A stretch of DNA of 34,093 bases from Oscillospiraceae bacterium (GTDB taxonomy: Bacteria; Bacillota; Clostridia; Oscillospirales; CAG-272): the NCBI GenBank assembly GCA_015063625.1, contig SVTT01000019.1, positions 1-34,093 on the forward strand, written 5' to 3'. The notes under the pieces are model-generated. The model was not told the origin of the DNA. It worked only from the letters and a program-made list of their open reading frames with translations, and searched no databases. A program made the translations under genes and the position numbers. Below, piece by piece: positions 5,985 through 18,572 of this stretch; within the stretch, counting starts at the first letter, position 1; every line of letters begins with the position of its first letter.

Positions 5985-8900
5985 ATGGTCAACGTAAAAG
6001 AGCAAAAACTCGGCCAGAACACGAGAATGAGCTTTTCCAAGTCGCGTTATTCGTTGGAGCTTCCCAACCTGGTGGAGATCCAGACCAAATCCTTCAAATG
6101 GTTCCTTGAGGAGGGACTTGGTGAGGTTTTGCGCGACGTGTCGCCCATCACTGATTTCTCCGGCAACCTTTCGATCGAATTTTTGTCCTATTCGATCGAT
6201 CAGAAGCCGAAGTACACCGTCGAGGAGTGCAAGGAGCGTGATGTCAATTACGCGGCTCCCCTGCGCGTTACGGTGCGTCTGACGAACAAGCAGACGGGCG
6301 AGGTGCAGAATTCCGACGTGTTCATGGGCGAGATCCCGCTGATGACCGAAAACGGCACCTTCGTCATCAACGGTGCCGAGCGCGTGATCGTATCGCAGAT
6401 CATTCGCTCTCCCGGTATGTACTACGCCTCCGAGATCGATAAGATGGGTAAGCGCAACTATACCGCGCAGATCATCCCTTATCGCGGCGCATGGCTTGAA
6501 TACGAGACCGATAACAGCGGCGTTATCTACGTCCGCATCGATAAAAACCGCAAGGTTCCGATCACCATGTTCATCCGCGCCCTCGGCGCGCTTGGGGACA
6601 AGCCCATGATCGAAACGCGCGAGGATGTTTGCGCGATCTTCGGTGAAGAGGAGCGCCTGAAGGCAACCTTTGACAAGGATGAATCCGAGGAGATCGCCTC
6701 GCATAACCGCACCTCCATCGGTCATGAGGCACTCAAGGAGATCTATAAAAAGCTTCGTCCGGGCGAGCCTGCTGTGGTGGATGCAGCGCAGAAGCTGCTC
6801 TCCGACATTCTGTTTGACAACAAGCGCTACGACATTGCTCCCGTTGGACGCTACAAGTTTGATAAAAAGGTGGCACTGCATACCCGTATCGCGGGCAGAA
6901 AGCTGGTCGAAGCTGCCGTCAGCCCCCTGACGGGCGAGGTGATCGCCGAGGCAGGCAAGCTGCTGACCAGAGAGGATGCACTCGCCATCGAGCGTGCCGG
7001 CATCAATGAGGTGGTTGTGTCGCTTGAAAGCGGTGAGTCGGTCAAGGTGTTCTCCAATAACACCATTGAGCCCGCGTACCTGCTCGGCTTTGACCTCAAG
7101 GATTGCGGCATCAACGAAAAGGTCCGCATTCCGGTGCTCCTTGAGATCATGGAGGAGGCAGGCGATGACGTTGACGCGCTGAAGACGCTGGTCCGCAACC
7201 GCATGGCAGAGCTTTGCCCCAAGCATATCACCAAGGATGATGTGTTCGCTTCCATCAACTATATGCTGGGTCTGATGCACGATCAGGGGCTTGGTCAGTA
7301 TGACGATATTGACCACCTTGGCAACCGTCGCATCCGTTCGGTCGGTGAGCAGCTACAAAATCAGCTCCGCATCGGCTTTACCCGTATGAACAAGACCATT
7401 ACTGACCGTATGGCGACGCAGGATTCGGATAAGCTCTCTCCCCAGATGCTGATCAATACGCGTCCGATCGCTACGGGCATCCGTGAGTTCTTCGGCTCGT
7501 CGCAGCTGTCGCAGTTCATGGATCAGAACAATCCTCTCGCAGAGCTGACGCACAAGCGCCGTCTGTCGGCGCTCGGTCCCGGCGGTCTTTCCCGTGACCG
7601 TGCCTCCTTTGACGTCCGTGACGTGCACTATACGCACTACGGTCGCATGTGCCCCATCGAGACCCCCGAGGGTCCGAACATCGGTCTGATCTCGTATCTG
7701 ACCACGTACGCGCGCATCAGTGACTACGGCTTTATCGAGGCGCCCTATCGCAAGTACGACAAGGAAAAGGGAATCGTCACCGATGAGGTCGAGTACATGA
7801 CCGCCGACGTAGAGGATCGCTATATCATTGCGCAGGCAAACGAGCCGCTTGATGAGGAAGGACACTTCATCAACAAGATCGTCAATGCCCGTGACAAGAA
7901 CGATATCCGTGAGGTCGAGGCATCCCGCGTTGACTATATGGACGTTTCGCCGAAGATGGTGGTTTCGGTTGCCACGGCAATGATCCCCTTCCTTGAGAAC
8001 GATGACAACTCCCGTGCACTCATGGGCTCGAACATGCAGAAGCAGGCAGTGCCGCTGATGGTGACCGATTCGCCCATCGTCGGTACGGGCATGGAGTATA
8101 AGGCAGCCGTTGACTCGGGTGTCGTCATTACCGCCAAGCATGCGGGCATCGTGGACTACGTCGACGGCGATAAGGTCGTGATCGTGCGTGACAACGGCGA
8201 GCGCGACGTTTACGAGCTGATCAAATTCAAGCGAACCAACCAGGGAACCTGCTTCAATCAGCGCCCCGTTGTTTCCAAGGGCGATATCATCGAGGAGGGG
8301 CGCGTGATCGCTGACGGTCCCGCCACCGATAACGGTGAGATCTCTCTCGGTAAGAATGCGTTGATCGGCTTCATGACCTGGGAGGGCTATAACTACGAGG
8401 ACGCGGTGCTTCTCAATGAGCGCCTTGTCCGTGATGACGTGTATACCTCGCTTCATATCGAGGAGTACACGCATGATGCACGCGACACCAAGCTGGGCCC
8501 GGAGGAGATCACCCGAGAGATCCCCAACGTGGGCGAGGACGCCCTGAAGGATCTCAATGCCGAGGGTATCGTCAAGAAGGGCACCGAGGTGCGTGCGGGT
8601 GATATCCTGGTCGGTAAGATCACGCCTAAGGGCGAGACCGAGCTGACCGCAGAGGAAAGACTGCTTCGCGCCATCTTTGGCGAGAAGGCAAGAGAGGTGC
8701 GAGACACCTCGCTCCGCCTGCCTCACGGCGAATCGGGCATCGTGGTCGATGTCAAGGTGTTCTCACACGAGAACGGTGACGAGCTGCCCGCAGGCGTGAA
8801 TAAGCAGGTTCGCGTCTATATCGCACAGAAGCGTAAGATCTCGGTCGGTGACAAGATGGCAGGTCGCCACGGTAACAAAGGTGTCGTATCCCGCATCCTG

Positions 8901-9953
8901 CCCCCCGAGGATATGCCCTTCCTGCCTGACGGCACACCTCTTGATATCGTGCTGAACCCCCTGGGCGTGCCTTCTCGTATGAACATCGGTCAGGTGCTTG
9001 AGGTCCACCTTGGCATTGCCGCAAAGAAGCTGGGCTGGAAGATCATGACCCCCGTGTTTGACGGTGCAAACGAGAAGGACATTATGGAGTGCATGCGCAT
9101 GGCAGGCATGGCGCGTGAGATCCGCCGCGGCGAGAACGTGGACGGCAAGGAGCTCTTCTATGAGGTTGAGGGCGTCGACGGAAAGAAGGACTATATCCGT
9201 GTGGAGGATGAGGTCCGCGCCGATCGCGATAAGCTTAACACGCTCATCGAGGAGGGCAAGGTCAAGGTCATTGACGGTAAGACCACACTGTACGACGGCC
9301 GTACAGGAGAGCCCTTTGATAACCCCGTTACCGTAGGTATCATGTATTACCTCAAGCTGCATCACCTGGTCGACGATAAGATCCATGCCCGTGCAAACGG
9401 TCCCTATTCGCTCATTACGCAGCAGCCTCTCGGCGGTAAAGCCCAGTTTGGAGGCCAGCGCTTCGGTGAGATGGAGGTCTGGGCGCTGGAGGCATACGGC
9501 GCGGCATATACCCTGCAAGAGATCCTGACAGTCAAGTCGGACGATATCAACGGTCGTCGCCGTGCATATGAGGCGATCATCAAGGGTCAGAACATTCCCA
9601 CGCCCGGTGTTCCCGAGTCCTTTAAGGTCATGGTCAAGGAGCTTCAGGCGCTGGCGCTTGATGTTCGTGTGCTCGACAAGAACGGCGATGAGATCAAGCT
9701 TTCTACGCTGTGCAATGACGAGGAGCCCACGCCTTACCTCAATAAGGCAGAGCTTGCTGCCATTGACGAGGAGCTTGGTCGCGGCGTCATCAACCAAGAC
9801 GAGCTTTCCGATCTGACCATCGAGGGCGAGGATGTCGAGGAGCAGGACGGCGGCGAGAGCGATCTCTACGGCGAGGATTTTGAGGACGTGATGGACGACG
9901 GCTCGGATCTTCCCGATATGTCGGGCTATCTTGACGATGATTACAATAATTAA
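5985..9953 (+). CDS. rpoB: DNA-directed RNA polymerase subunit beta
   Basis: 1322 residues from ATG 5985. An in-frame ATG at 5964 would add seven residues. I prefer 5985 because [19 protein letters not shown] matches the usual clostridial N-terminus. RpoB forms half of the RNAP active-site cleft. The rifampicin region (about 502-534) is wild type, with D513, H523 and S528 at the positions of E. coli D516, H526 and S531, predicting sensitivity. The 3' portion has the conserved [27 protein letters not shown] region. It ends in a ~70-residue Asp/Glu-rich tail (DDDYNN terminus). The gene is 17 bases before rpoC, in one operon. The usual rplJ-rplL genes are not upstream. Confidence 0.98.
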   Translation: MVNVKEQKLGQNTRMSFSKSRYSLELPNLVEIQTKSFKWFLEEGLGEVLRDVSPITDFSGNLSIEFLSYSIDQKPKYTVEECKERDVNYAAPLRVTVRLTNKQTGEVQNSDVFMGEIPLMTENGTFVINGAERVIVSQIIRSPGMYYASEIDKMGKRNYTAQIIPYRGAWLEYETDNSGVIYVRIDKNRKVPITMFIRALGALGDKPMIETREDVCAIFGEEERLKATFDKDESEEIASHNRTSIGHEALKEIYKKLRPGEPAVVDAAQKLLSDILFDNKRYDIAPVGRYKFDKKVALHTRIAGRKLVEAAVSPLTGEVIAEAGKLLTREDALAIERAGINEVVVSLESGESVKVFSNNTIEPAYLLGFDLKDCGINEKVRIPVLLEIMEEAGDDVDALKTLVRNRMAELCPKHITKDDVFASINYMLGLMHDQGLGQYDDIDHLGNRRIRSVGEQLQNQLRIGFTRMNKTITDRMATQDSDKLSPQMLINTRPIATGIREFFGSSQLSQFMDQNNPLAELTHKRRLSALGPGGLSRDRASFDVRDVHYTHYGRMCPIETPEGPNIGLISYLTTYARISDYGFIEAPYRKYDKEKGIVTDEVEYMTADVEDRYIIAQANEPLDEEGHFINKIVNARDKNDIREVEASRVDYMDVSPKMVVSVATAMIPFLENDDNSRALMGSNMQKQAVPLMVTDSPIVGTGMEYKAAVDSGVVITAKHAGIVDYVDGDKVVIVRDNGERDVYELIKFKRTNQGTCFNQRPVVSKGDIIEEGRVIADGPATDNGEISLGKNALIGFMTWEGYNYEDAVLLNERLVRDDVYTSLHIEEYTHDARDTKLGPEEITREIPNVGEDALKDLNAEGIVKKGTEVRAGDILVGKITPKGETELTAEERLLRAIFGEKAREVRDTSLRLPHGESGIVVDVKVFSHENGDELPAGVNKQVRVYIAQKRKISVGDKMAGRHGNKGVVSRILPPEDMPFLPDGTPLDIVLNPLGVPSRMNIGQVLEVHLGIAAKKLGWKIMTPVFDGANEKDIMECMRMAGMAREIRRGENVDGKELFYEVEGVDGKKDYIRVEDEVRADRDKLNTLIEEGKVKVIDGKTTLYDGRTGEPFDNPVTVGIMYYLKLHHLVDDKIHARANGPYSLITQQPLGGKAQFGGQRFGEMEVWALEAYGAAYTLQEILTVKSDDINGRRRAYEAIIKGQNIPTPGVPESFKVMVKELQALALDVRVLDKNGDEIKLSTLCNDEEPTPYLNKAELAAIDEELGRGVINQDELSDLTIEGEDVEEQDGGESDLYGEDFEDVMDDGSDLPDMSGYLDDDYNN

Positions 9954-9970
9954 TTAAGGAGAGAAAAGAC

Positions 9971-12900
9971 ATGGCAAATAAAGAATTCGCTTCTATCAAG
10001 ATCGGTCTGGCATCTCCCGATATGATCCGTGAATGGTCCTATGGCGAGGTCACCAAGCCCGAGACCATCAACTACCGCACGCTCAAGGCAGAGGTTGGCG
10101 GTCTGTTCTGCGAGCGCATCTTTGGTCCGACCAAGGATGGCGCTTGTATGTGCGGCAAATATAAGAACTCTCACATCAGCGCGCTGCCCCGCGACAGAGT
10201 GCACAAGTGTGAAAAATGCGGCGTGGAGATCACGACCAAGAAGGTGCGCCGTGAGCGCATGGGTCACATAGACCTTGCATGCCCCGTTTCGCATATCTGG
10301 TATTTCAAGGCGGTGCCCTCCCGTATGGCACTGGTGCTTGATATTTCGCCCAAGCAGCTTGAGCAGGTGCTGTACTTTGCCGAAAATGTGGTGCTGGATC
10401 CCGGTCTGACGCCCTTGGCAAAGGGAACTGTGCTGAGCGAGAAGGCGTACGAGGAATACCGTGAGATGTACGGCAACGAGTTCCGCGTCGGTATGGGTGC
10501 GGAGGCTGTCAAGGAGCTGCTTACAGGCATCGACATCGAGGCGCTTGCCGAGCAGCTGAAGGCAGAGCTTGCCGTGGCAACGGGTCAGAAGAAGATCCGT
10601 ATCATCAAGCGTCTTGAGGTTATTGAGGCATTCCGCAAGTCGGGCAATCACCTGGATTGGATGGTTCTTGACGTGTTGCCCGTTCTGCCTCCTGACATCC
10701 GCCCCATGACGCAGCTGGACGGTGGCAGATTTGCTTCCTCCGACCTCAATGAGCTTTATCGCCGCGTCATCGCGCGCAATAACCGCTTGAAGAAGCTGAT
10801 GGAGATCCACACCCCCGAGATCGTCGTTCGCAACGAGAAGCGTATGCTTCAGGAGGCGGTGGATGCCCTGATCGACAATGGCCGTCGCGGCAAGCCTGTG
10901 ACCGGTCCCTCCAACCGTCAGCTCAAATCCCTTTCGGAGATGCTGCGCGGTAAGCAGGGTCGCTTCCGTCAGAACCTACTTGGTAAGCGTGTTGACTACT
11001 CGGGACGTTCGGTTATCGTAGTCGGTCCCAATCTCAAGATCTACCAGTGCGGTCTGCCCCGCGAAATGGCACTTGAGCTCTTCAAGCCCTTTGTCATCAA
11101 GCGCCTGACCGAAATGATGAAGGCAACCAATATCAAGGAGGCGCAGAAGAAGATCGAACGCGCCTACCAGCATCCCGAGGTATGGGATGCGCTGGAGAAC
11201 GTGATCAAGGAGCATCCCGTGCTTCTCAACCGTGCACCCACGCTTCACCGTCTGTCCATTCAGGCGTTCGAGCCCGTGCTGGTCGAGGGCCGTGCCATCA
11301 AGCTCCATCCTCTGGTATGTACCGCATTTAACGCCGACTTTGACGGCGACCAGATGCCGGTGCACGTGCCCCTCTCGGCGGAGGCACAGGCAGAGGCACG
11401 CTTCCTGATGCTTTCTGCAAACAACCTGCTCAAGCCGGTTGACGGCCGTGCCGTTGCTGTTCCCACGCAGGATATGATCCTCGGCACCTATTATCTCCTG
11501 ATGGAGAAGCCCGGCGAGCCCGGTGAGGGGATGTGCTTCCGTAACTTTGATGAGGCAGTGATGGCGTACACCAACGGTGTGCTCGGTCTGCATGCGCCCA
11601 TCAAGGTGCGTATGAGCAAGGAGATCGGTGAAAAAACCGTCAGTGGCCTTGTGGAAACCACCCTCGGTTGTCTGATCTTCAACAGCAATATCCCGCAGGA
11701 TCTTGGCTTTGTTGACCGTTCCAAGCCCGAAAATGCGCTGAAGATGGAGATCGACACTGCATTCCTGAAGGCAAAGAAGGGTAACGTCAAGAAGATCCTC
11801 GGTATGCTCATTGACAACTGTCTGAAGCGCCACAGCTCCGCAGAGTGTGCGAAGATGCTGGACAATATCAAGGAGATGGGCTACAAGTATTCCACCCGTG
11901 CCTCCTTCTCGATCTCGGTGTACGACATGACCGTGCCGAAGGAGAAGCCCGAGCTGATCGCCAAGGCACAGGAAACGGTAGACCGCATCAATCTTGCCTT
12001 CCGCCGCGGTCTGCTCTCGGACGAGGAGCGTTATAACTCTATTATCGCGATCTGGAAGGATGCGACCGATGACGTGACCGCAGCCATGATGAAGTGCTTC
12101 CACGCCTTCAACCCGATCAAGATCATGGCGGATTCGGGCGCCCGCGGTTCGATCCAGCAGATGCGTCAGCTTGCTGCAATGCGCGGTTCGATGTTCGCAA
12201 CCAACGGTAAAACCATGGAGATCCCGATCAAGTCGAACTTCCGTGAGGGCATGAAGATCCTCGAGTATTTCATGGGCTCACGAAGCTCGCGTAAGTCCCT
12301 GTCGGATACTGCACTGCGTACCGCAGACTCCGGTTATCTGACCAGACGATTGGTTGACGTTTCGCAGGATGTGATCGTGCGCGAGGAGCGTTGCGATGCG
12401 ACCGACGGCGAATGGGTCAAGGAGATCGCCAACGTCAACGATCCCCAGAATCCTCTGGAGAGCCTTTCCGACCGCATCATCGGTCGTTACACCTTCGGCG
12501 AGGTACTGCACCCCGAAACGGGTACGGTCATCGTTGGTGACGACACCATGATCACCGAGGCACACGCCAAGGCGATCGAGGCGGCGGGGATCAAGCGTGT
12601 CAAGATCCGCACGCTGCTCAAGTGCCACGCACGCCGCGGCATCTGCGCGCACTGCTACGGTGCTGACCTTGCCTCGGGCAAGACTGTCAGCGTCGGTGAG
12701 GCAGTCGGTATCATTGCTGCACAGTCGATCGGTGAGCCCGGTACTCAGCTGACGATGCGTACCTTCCACTCGGGCGGTGTCGCAGGAACCGATATTACGC
12801 AGGGTCTGCCCCGCGTCGAGGAGCTCTTTGAGGCAAGACCTCCTAAGAAAGCAGCCATCATCTGTGAGCAGACCGGTAAGATCTTCGGTGTCACGCACGG

Positions 12901-13567
12901 CGAAAACGTCAATGTGCATGAGGTCAGCGTGGTTGACGATGCAACGGGCGAGATGCACAAGTACACCATTCCCTACGGCATGCAGATCCTGGTGCAGGAG
13001 GGCGACCATGTGGAGCGCGGTCAGGTTCTGACTGCGGGCAGCAAGGCACCTGCCGACATCATGCGTATCAGCGGTCTTGATAAGGTGTATGAGTATATCA
13101 CCGAGGAGATCCAGAAGGTCTATCGCTCTCAGGGCGTTAGCGTTAACGATAAGCACGTTGAGATCATCGCGCGTCAGATGACCCGTAAGGTCCATGTTGA
13201 CGATGCAGGCGATACCGAGCTGTTGCTCGGCACGCTGATGGATGTGCTTGACTTTGAGGATGTTAACAACCGCATCAAGGAGCGTGTGGCAGCGGGCGAG
13301 AACCTGCGTGAGGCAACCGCCAGCCGCGTTCTGCTCGGTATCACCAAGGCATCCTTGCAGACCGAGTCCTTCCTTTCCGCCGCGTCCTTCCAGGAAACCA
13401 CCAAGGTCCTGACCGAGGCAGCCATCAAGGGTAAGGTCGATCATCTCATGGGTCTGAAGGAGAACGTCATTATCGGTAAGCTGATCCCCGCAGGTACGGG
13501 TATGGGATGCTACCGTGACGTGCATGTCGAAAACACCGAAAAAGCACCTGCTGAGGCTGATATTTAA
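9971..13567 (+). CDS. rpoC: DNA-directed RNA polymerase subunit beta'
   Basis: 1198 residues, a typical Firmicutes length without the large enterobacterial insertion. The catalytic Mg2+ motif NADFDGDQM is at 454-462 (D456, D458, D460). The residue after Met is Pro (QMPVH) where Ala is usual. The N-terminal zinc ribbon shows CMCGKYKN and CEKCGVEIT. The second zinc site is [10 protein letters not shown] followed by [13 protein letters not shown]. The [16 protein letters not shown] trigger-loop/bridge region is intact. RBS AAGGAGAG (9956-9963) precedes ATG 9971. The operon ends in a strong terminator directly after the stop. Confidence 0.98.
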   Translation: MANKEFASIKIGLASPDMIREWSYGEVTKPETINYRTLKAEVGGLFCERIFGPTKDGACMCGKYKNSHISALPRDRVHKCEKCGVEITTKKVRRERMGHIDLACPVSHIWYFKAVPSRMALVLDISPKQLEQVLYFAENVVLDPGLTPLAKGTVLSEKAYEEYREMYGNEFRVGMGAEAVKELLTGIDIEALAEQLKAELAVATGQKKIRIIKRLEVIEAFRKSGNHLDWMVLDVLPVLPPDIRPMTQLDGGRFASSDLNELYRRVIARNNRLKKLMEIHTPEIVVRNEKRMLQEAVDALIDNGRRGKPVTGPSNRQLKSLSEMLRGKQGRFRQNLLGKRVDYSGRSVIVVGPNLKIYQCGLPREMALELFKPFVIKRLTEMMKATNIKEAQKKIERAYQHPEVWDALENVIKEHPVLLNRAPTLHRLSIQAFEPVLVEGRAIKLHPLVCTAFNADFDGDQMPVHVPLSAEAQAEARFLMLSANNLLKPVDGRAVAVPTQDMILGTYYLLMEKPGEPGEGMCFRNFDEAVMAYTNGVLGLHAPIKVRMSKEIGEKTVSGLVETTLGCLIFNSNIPQDLGFVDRSKPENALKMEIDTAFLKAKKGNVKKILGMLIDNCLKRHSSAECAKMLDNIKEMGYKYSTRASFSISVYDMTVPKEKPELIAKAQETVDRINLAFRRGLLSDEERYNSIIAIWKDATDDVTAAMMKCFHAFNPIKIMADSGARGSIQQMRQLAAMRGSMFATNGKTMEIPIKSNFREGMKILEYFMGSRSSRKSLSDTALRTADSGYLTRRLVDVSQDVIVREERCDATDGEWVKEIANVNDPQNPLESLSDRIIGRYTFGEVLHPETGTVIVGDDTMITEAHAKAIEAAGIKRVKIRTLLKCHARRGICAHCYGADLASGKTVSVGEAVGIIAAQSIGEPGTQLTMRTFHSGGVAGTDITQGLPRVEELFEARPPKKAAIICEQTGKIFGVTHGENVNVHEVSVVDDATGEMHKYTIPYGMQILVQEGDHVERGQVLTAGSKAPADIMRISGLDKVYEYITEEIQKVYRSQGVSVNDKHVEIIARQMTRKVHVDDAGDTELLLGTLMDVLDFEDVNNRIKERVAAGENLREATASRVLLGITKASLQTESFLSAASFQETTKVLTEAAIKGKVDHLMGLKENVIIGKLIPAGTGMGCYRDVHVENTEKAPAEADI

Positions 13568-13590
13568 GAGAGCGGCTTCCGCGGTCCGAA

Positions 13591-13625
13591 CCCCCCTTGC
13601 AGCGAACGCTGCAAGGGGGGTTTTT
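13591..13625 (+). terminator. Strong intrinsic terminator after rpoC
   Basis: A perfect 14-bp inverted repeat, CCCCCCTTGCAGCG with its complement (13591-13620), followed by five T. It separates rpoBC from the rpsL operon. Confidence 0.92.
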
Positions 13626-13750
13626 GGCGTTTTTTGGGGGATGAAGAAGCTGAAAATTGCGCTCTTTTTGCATAAAACAGCCATAAACGGTGCAAAATAA
13701 CAAGCATAAACGGGGTGTTTTTGTGCAAAAGGGAGAAAATTTCTTTTCTC

Positions 13751-13779
13751 TTGACAAGGCAAACCCCACATGGTATAAT
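13751..13779 (+). promoter_or_regulatory. Consensus promoter of the rpsL-rpsG-fusA-tuf operon
   Basis: TTGACA (13751-13756), 17-bp spacer, TATAAT (13774-13779). A small inverted repeat, GAGAAAA/TTTTCTC, lies just upstream and touches the -35. Confidence 0.9.
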
Positions 13780-13853
13780 GAACCGTAAGCGCTTTGGGAT
13801 AACTATGCCCATTTTGGCTTAAACGTTAAAATTTTTTAAGAAGGAGGAGAAAA

Positions 13854-14267
13854 ATGCCAACCTTTAATCAGCTTGTCAGACAGGGTCGTTGTGATAAGAC
13901 GTACAAGTCCAAGTCCCCCGTGTTGCAGAAGGGCTTCAATACGTTGCAGAACGAGCAGACCGACCAGAGAGCACCTCAGAGAAGAGGCGTTTGCACGAAG
14001 GTGTCTACCACCAGCCCGAAGAAGCCGAACTCCGCATTGCGTAAGATTGCCAGAGTTCGCCTTACCAACGGTCTTGAGGCAACCACCTACATTCCGGGTA
14101 TCGGTCACAACCTGCAGGAGCACTCGGTGGTCCTCATCAGAGGCGGCCGTGTTCGCGATCTGCCCGGTGTTCGTTACCACATTATCCGCGGCACTCTCGA
14201 CGCACAGGGCGTTGCAAACCGCAAACAGAGCCGTTCCAAGTACGGCGCAAAGACTCCCAAGAAATAA
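13854..14267 (+). CDS. rpsL: 30S ribosomal protein S12
   Basis: 137 residues, the long Firmicutes form (B. subtilis S12 is 138). S12 sits at the 30S decoding centre. The loop [13 protein letters not shown] is wild type, with lysines at 56 and 57. The second accuracy loop reads [13 protein letters not shown]: Arg101 (codon CGC) replaces the nearly universal Lys (E. coli K88 counting Met, B. subtilis K101). The Asp that is beta-methylthiolated in some species is in the same RDLPG motif. RBS AAGGAGGAG lies just upstream of ATG 13854. First gene of the operon, 141 nt before rpsG. Confidence 0.98.
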   Translation: MPTFNQLVRQGRCDKTYKSKSPVLQKGFNTLQNEQTDQRAPQRRGVCTKVSTTSPKKPNSALRKIARVRLTNGLEATTYIPGIGHNLQEHSVVLIRGGRVRDLPGVRYHIIRGTLDAQGVANRKQSRSKYGAKTPKK

Positions 14268-14350
14268 TCGGGAGACGGTATTCAAACACGCATCGTCCGG
14301 CTGAGTCAGAAATTTTAATGTTTATGTCTTTTAGCTTCGACGAGCGCTGA

Positions 14351-14366
14351 CGGGTCAAGTGACCCG
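14351..14366 (+). other. Hairpin in the rpsL-rpsG intercistronic region
   Basis: CGGGTCA and TGACCCG form a perfect 7-bp stem with a 2-nt centre (effective loop larger), 42 bases before the rpsG start. No U-tract follows. In E. coli, S7 represses translation by binding the rpsL-rpsG junction. Whether this hairpin acts likewise is inference. Confidence 0.4.
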
Positions 14367-14408
14367 AGTACCAATGATTTCATATTTTTAATGAAGGAGG
14401 GAAGTAAA

Positions 14409-14879
14409 GTGCCGAGAAGAGGTCGTATATCCAAGAGAGACGTTCTCCCGGATCCGTTGTACAATTCCAAGCTTGTTACCAAGCTTGTGAACAACGTGAT
14501 GGAGGACGGCAAAAAGGGAGTTGCCCAGAAGATCGTGTATGACGCATTCAGCACCATCGAACAGAAGCTGGGTCAGAATCCCCTGGAAGTATTTAACGAA
14601 GCTCTTGAAAACATCATGCCCGTGCTGGAGGTTAAGGCTCGCCGTGTTGGCGGTTCTACCTACCAGGTTCCTATGGAGGTCCGTGCGGAGCGCCGCCAGA
14701 CCCTCGGGCTCCGTTGGCTGATCGCTTTCGCAAGAAAGCGCGGCGAACGCACCATGGCTGATCGCCTTGCCGCCGAGATCCTCGACGCCAAGAACAGCAT
14801 GGGTGGCGCGTTCAAGAAGAAAGAAGAGACCCACAGAATGGCAGAAGCCAACAAGGCTTTCGCACATTACAGATATTGA
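14409..14879 (+). CDS. rpsG: 30S ribosomal protein S7
   Basis: 156 residues from a GTG start at 14409, eight bases after a perfect AAGGAGG (14394-14400). An ATG at 14391 would put the RBS inside the gene and is rejected. The sequence begins [20 protein letters not shown] and includes the conserved [20 protein letters not shown] stretch (about 82-101). It ends [13 protein letters not shown], the standard S7 terminus. S7 nucleates the head of the 30S subunit by binding the 3' major domain of 16S rRNA. It is followed 15 nt later by fusA. Confidence 0.98.
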   Translation: MPRRGRISKRDVLPDPLYNSKLVTKLVNNVMEDGKKGVAQKIVYDAFSTIEQKLGQNPLEVFNEALENIMPVLEVKARRVGGSTYQVPMEVRAERRQTLGLRWLIAFARKRGERTMADRLAAEILDAKNSMGGAFKKKEETHRMAEANKAFAHYRY

Positions 14880-14894
14880 TAAAGGAGCTCCGCT

Positions 14895-17021
14895 ATGGCA
14901 AGAGAATATCCGCTTGAACGGACTCGCAATATCGGCATCATGGCGCACATCGACGCGGGTAAAACCACCACGACCGAGCGTATTTTGTTCTATACGGGCA
15001 AGACGCACAAGATCGGTGAGACCCACGAGGGTGCTGCAACCATGGACTGGATGGCACAGGAGCAGGAGCGCGGTATTACCATTACGTCGGCTGCTACCAC
15101 CTGCTATTGGGCACACACCAAGCATCATGACGATGCCGCTGCGGTGAAGAAGAACTCTCACCGTATCAACATCATCGATACCCCCGGTCACGTGGACTTT
15201 ACCGTCGAGGTGGAGCGTTCGCTGCGTGTTCTTGACGGCTCTGTAACGGTGTTCTGCGCCAAAGGCGGCGTAGAGCCTCAGTCCGAGACTGTTTGGAGAC
15301 AGGCGGACAAGTACCGCGTTCCGAGAATGGCTTACGTCAACAAGATGGACATCAACGGTGCAAACTTCTACCGTGTCGTAGACATGATGAAGGAGCGTCT
15401 GCATGCAAACGCAGTGCCGATCCAGCTGCCCGTCGGTGTTGAGGCAACCTTCCGTGGCATCATCGATCTGATGAGCATGGAGGCTGACATTTACTACGAT
15501 GACCTTGGCAAGGATATGCGCGTCGAGGAGATCCCCGAGGATATGCGCGAGAAGGCCCAGGAATATCGTGCCGCCATGGTTGAGGCAATTGCCGCAACCG
15601 ATGACGAGCTGATGGAGAAGTTCCTCATGGATGAGGAGATCTCTGTGGACGAGCTGAAGGCTGCTCTCCGCAAGGCTACCATCAACAACGAGATCGTGCC
15701 CGTGATCTGCGGCACCTCTTACAAGAATAAGGGTGTTCAGAAGCTGCTTGACGCGGTTCTCGATTATATGCCTTCTCCTCTTGACATTCCTGCGATCAAG
15801 GGTGTCAACCCCGATACCGAGGAAGAGGATACCCGTCCCGCTGATGACAGTGCACCCTTCTCTGCATTGGCATTCAAGATCATGACCGACCCCTTTGTGG
15901 GCAAGCTGTGCTTCTTCCGTGTCTATTCCGGCATGGTTGAGGCAGGTACCGCCGTGTATAACTCCTCCAAGGGTGCACGCGAGCGCTTCGGTCGTATTCT
16001 GCAGATGCATGCAAACAACCGTCAGGACATTGACGTTTGCTACAGCGGTGATATTGCAGCCGTGATCGGTGTGAAGAATACCACCACGGGTGACACCTTC
16101 TGTGACGAGAAGCACCCCATCATTCTGGAGTCCATGGTCTTCCCGGAGCCCGTTATTCACGTGGCGATCGAGCCCAAGACCAAGGCAGGTCAGGAAAAGA
16201 TGGGCATTGCACTTGCCAAGCTGGCAGAGGAGGACCCCACTTTCCGTACCTACACGGACGAGGAAACGGGTCAGACCATTATTGCCGGTATGGGCGAGCT
16301 GCATCTTGAGATCATCGTAGACCGTCTGCTTCGCGAATTCAAGGTCGAGGCAAACATCGGCGCTCCTCAGGTTGCGTACAAGGAAACCATTCGCAAGAAG
16401 GTCGACCACGAAACCAAGTACAAGCGTCAGAGTGGCGGTTCGGGTCAGTACGGTCACGTCAAGATGATCGTCGAGCCCAACGAGACCGGCAAGGGCTACG
16501 AATTCGTCAACGCCGTGACCGGCGGCGCGATCCCGAAGGAATACATTCCTGCGGTCGATTCCGGTATCCAGGGCGCACTGCAAAGCGGTGTGCTTGCAGG
16601 CTACAACGTGGTCGATATCAAGGTCACGCTGTACGACGGCTCCTATCATGAGGTCGACTCCTCCGAGATGGCGTTCAAGATTGCCGGTTCTATGGCAGTC
16701 AAGGAGGCTATGCGCAAGGCAGAGCCCGTGCTCACCGAGCCGATCATGAAGGTCGTTACCACCGTGCCGGATGATTATCTCGGCGATGTGATCGGCGACT
16801 TCAACTCCCGCCGTGGACAGATCCAGTCCATGGAGCCCGGCAATGGCGCGACCGAGGTTCACGCAATTGTCCCGCTTGCCAACATGTTTGGCTATGCAAC
16901 CGACCTTCGTTCCAAGACGCAGGGTCGCGGCGTCTATGCGATGGAGCCCTGTGGCTTCGAGCAGGTGCCGAAGTCCATTCAGGAAGAGATCGTCGCCAAG
17001 CGCAACAAGGGCAACGGTTGA
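14895..17021 (+). CDS. fusA: Translation elongation factor G
   Basis: 708 residues. This GTPase drives tRNA-mRNA translocation. G1 is AHIDAGKT (17-24), switch I/G2 has ERGITI (59-62 region), G3 is DTPGH (95-99), and G4 is NKMD (149-152). Domain IV shows [10 protein letters not shown] and the C-terminus has [17 protein letters not shown]. Between TTCYW and [10 protein letters not shown] there is an insertion of about 15 residues (roughly 73-88, [16 protein letters not shown]), where T. thermophilus EF-G goes directly from FWKD to HRINI. I believe similar insertions occur in other Clostridia. RBS AAAGGAG precedes ATG 14895. Confidence 0.98.
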   Translation: MAREYPLERTRNIGIMAHIDAGKTTTTERILFYTGKTHKIGETHEGAATMDWMAQEQERGITITSAATTCYWAHTKHHDDAAAVKKNSHRINIIDTPGHVDFTVEVERSLRVLDGSVTVFCAKGGVEPQSETVWRQADKYRVPRMAYVNKMDINGANFYRVVDMMKERLHANAVPIQLPVGVEATFRGIIDLMSMEADIYYDDLGKDMRVEEIPEDMREKAQEYRAAMVEAIAATDDELMEKFLMDEEISVDELKAALRKATINNEIVPVICGTSYKNKGVQKLLDAVLDYMPSPLDIPAIKGVNPDTEEEDTRPADDSAPFSALAFKIMTDPFVGKLCFFRVYSGMVEAGTAVYNSSKGARERFGRILQMHANNRQDIDVCYSGDIAAVIGVKNTTTGDTFCDEKHPIILESMVFPEPVIHVAIEPKTKAGQEKMGIALAKLAEEDPTFRTYTDEETGQTIIAGMGELHLEIIVDRLLREFKVEANIGAPQVAYKETIRKKVDHETKYKRQSGGSGQYGHVKMIVEPNETGKGYEFVNAVTGGAIPKEYIPAVDSGIQGALQSGVLAGYNVVDIKVTLYDGSYHEVDSSEMAFKIAGSMAVKEAMRKAEPVLTEPIMKVVTTVPDDYLGDVIGDFNSRRGQIQSMEPGNGATEVHAIVPLANMFGYATDLRSKTQGRGVYAMEPCGFEQVPKSIQEEIVAKRNKGNG

Positions 17022-17061
17022 TTTTCACTAAATTTAACTATATTTTACGGAGGATATTACA

Positions 17062-18267
<1,206 letters not shown>

Positions 18268-18288
18268 TTCAGCTTGCGATAAATCTAA

Positions 18289-18321
18289 AAGGAACTCCCG
18301 ATCCTTGATCGGGAGTTCCTT
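18289..18321 (+). terminator. Hairpin terminator after tuf
   Basis: A perfect 15-bp stem, AAGGAACTCCCGATC with its complement, loop CTT. The following tract (TACAAATTTA) is U-poor, so termination may be partial and some ribU expression may come from read-through. Confidence 0.75.
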
Positions 18322-18335
18322 ACAAATTTACTTAT

Positions 18336-18494
18336 ATTTCGGGGATTGGTGAAATTCCATACCGGCGGTGAAGACGATGGTCGAAGTCCGCGAACACCGA
18401 GAGGTGCCGATTGGGTGAGATTCCCAAACCGACGGTCTGTCGTATGACGGGGGCAGCAGCGCTGTCAAAAGTCCGGATGAGAGAAGAGCATAAC
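18336..18494 (+). ncRNA. FMN riboswitch (RFN element)
   Basis: The conserved RFN blocks occur in order: TTCGGGGATTGGTGAAATTC, ACCGGCGGTGA, AGTCCGCGAAC, GGTGAGATTCCCAAACCGAC, and AGTCCGGATGAGAGAAGAG near 18469-18488. This is the FMN-binding aptamer. With the terminator at 18504-18533 it forms a transcription-attenuation switch that turns ribU off when FMN is abundant. Confidence 0.96.
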
Positions 18495-18503
18495 GCCATA
18501 AGT

Positions 18504-18533
18504 GTGCCCCGACGTTTTTGTCGGGCATTTTTT
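18504..18533 (+). terminator. Riboswitch expression-platform terminator
   Basis: TGCCCCGAC pairs with GTCGGGCA (one bulged C), followed by six T. It sits between the FMN aptamer and the ribU RBS. Confidence 0.88.
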
Positions 18534-18572
18534 ATTTGGCGTGTGCCTTCCCAAATAATGAGGGAGGCTATC

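Noticed and set aside
5982-13771. Several long minus-strand open frames opposite rpoB and rpoC
   Set aside because: All are shadows of the highly biased rpoB/rpoC codons, without an RBS or recognisable product.
14388-16862. 824-codon open frame on the minus strand
   Set aside because: It lies antisense to rpsG and fusA, whose homology is unmistakable. It arises from codon bias and has no domain.
18411-18572. N-terminal extension of ribU
   Set aside because: The in-frame upstream codons lie inside the FMN riboswitch and terminator. The AGGGAGG RBS fixes the start at 18573.
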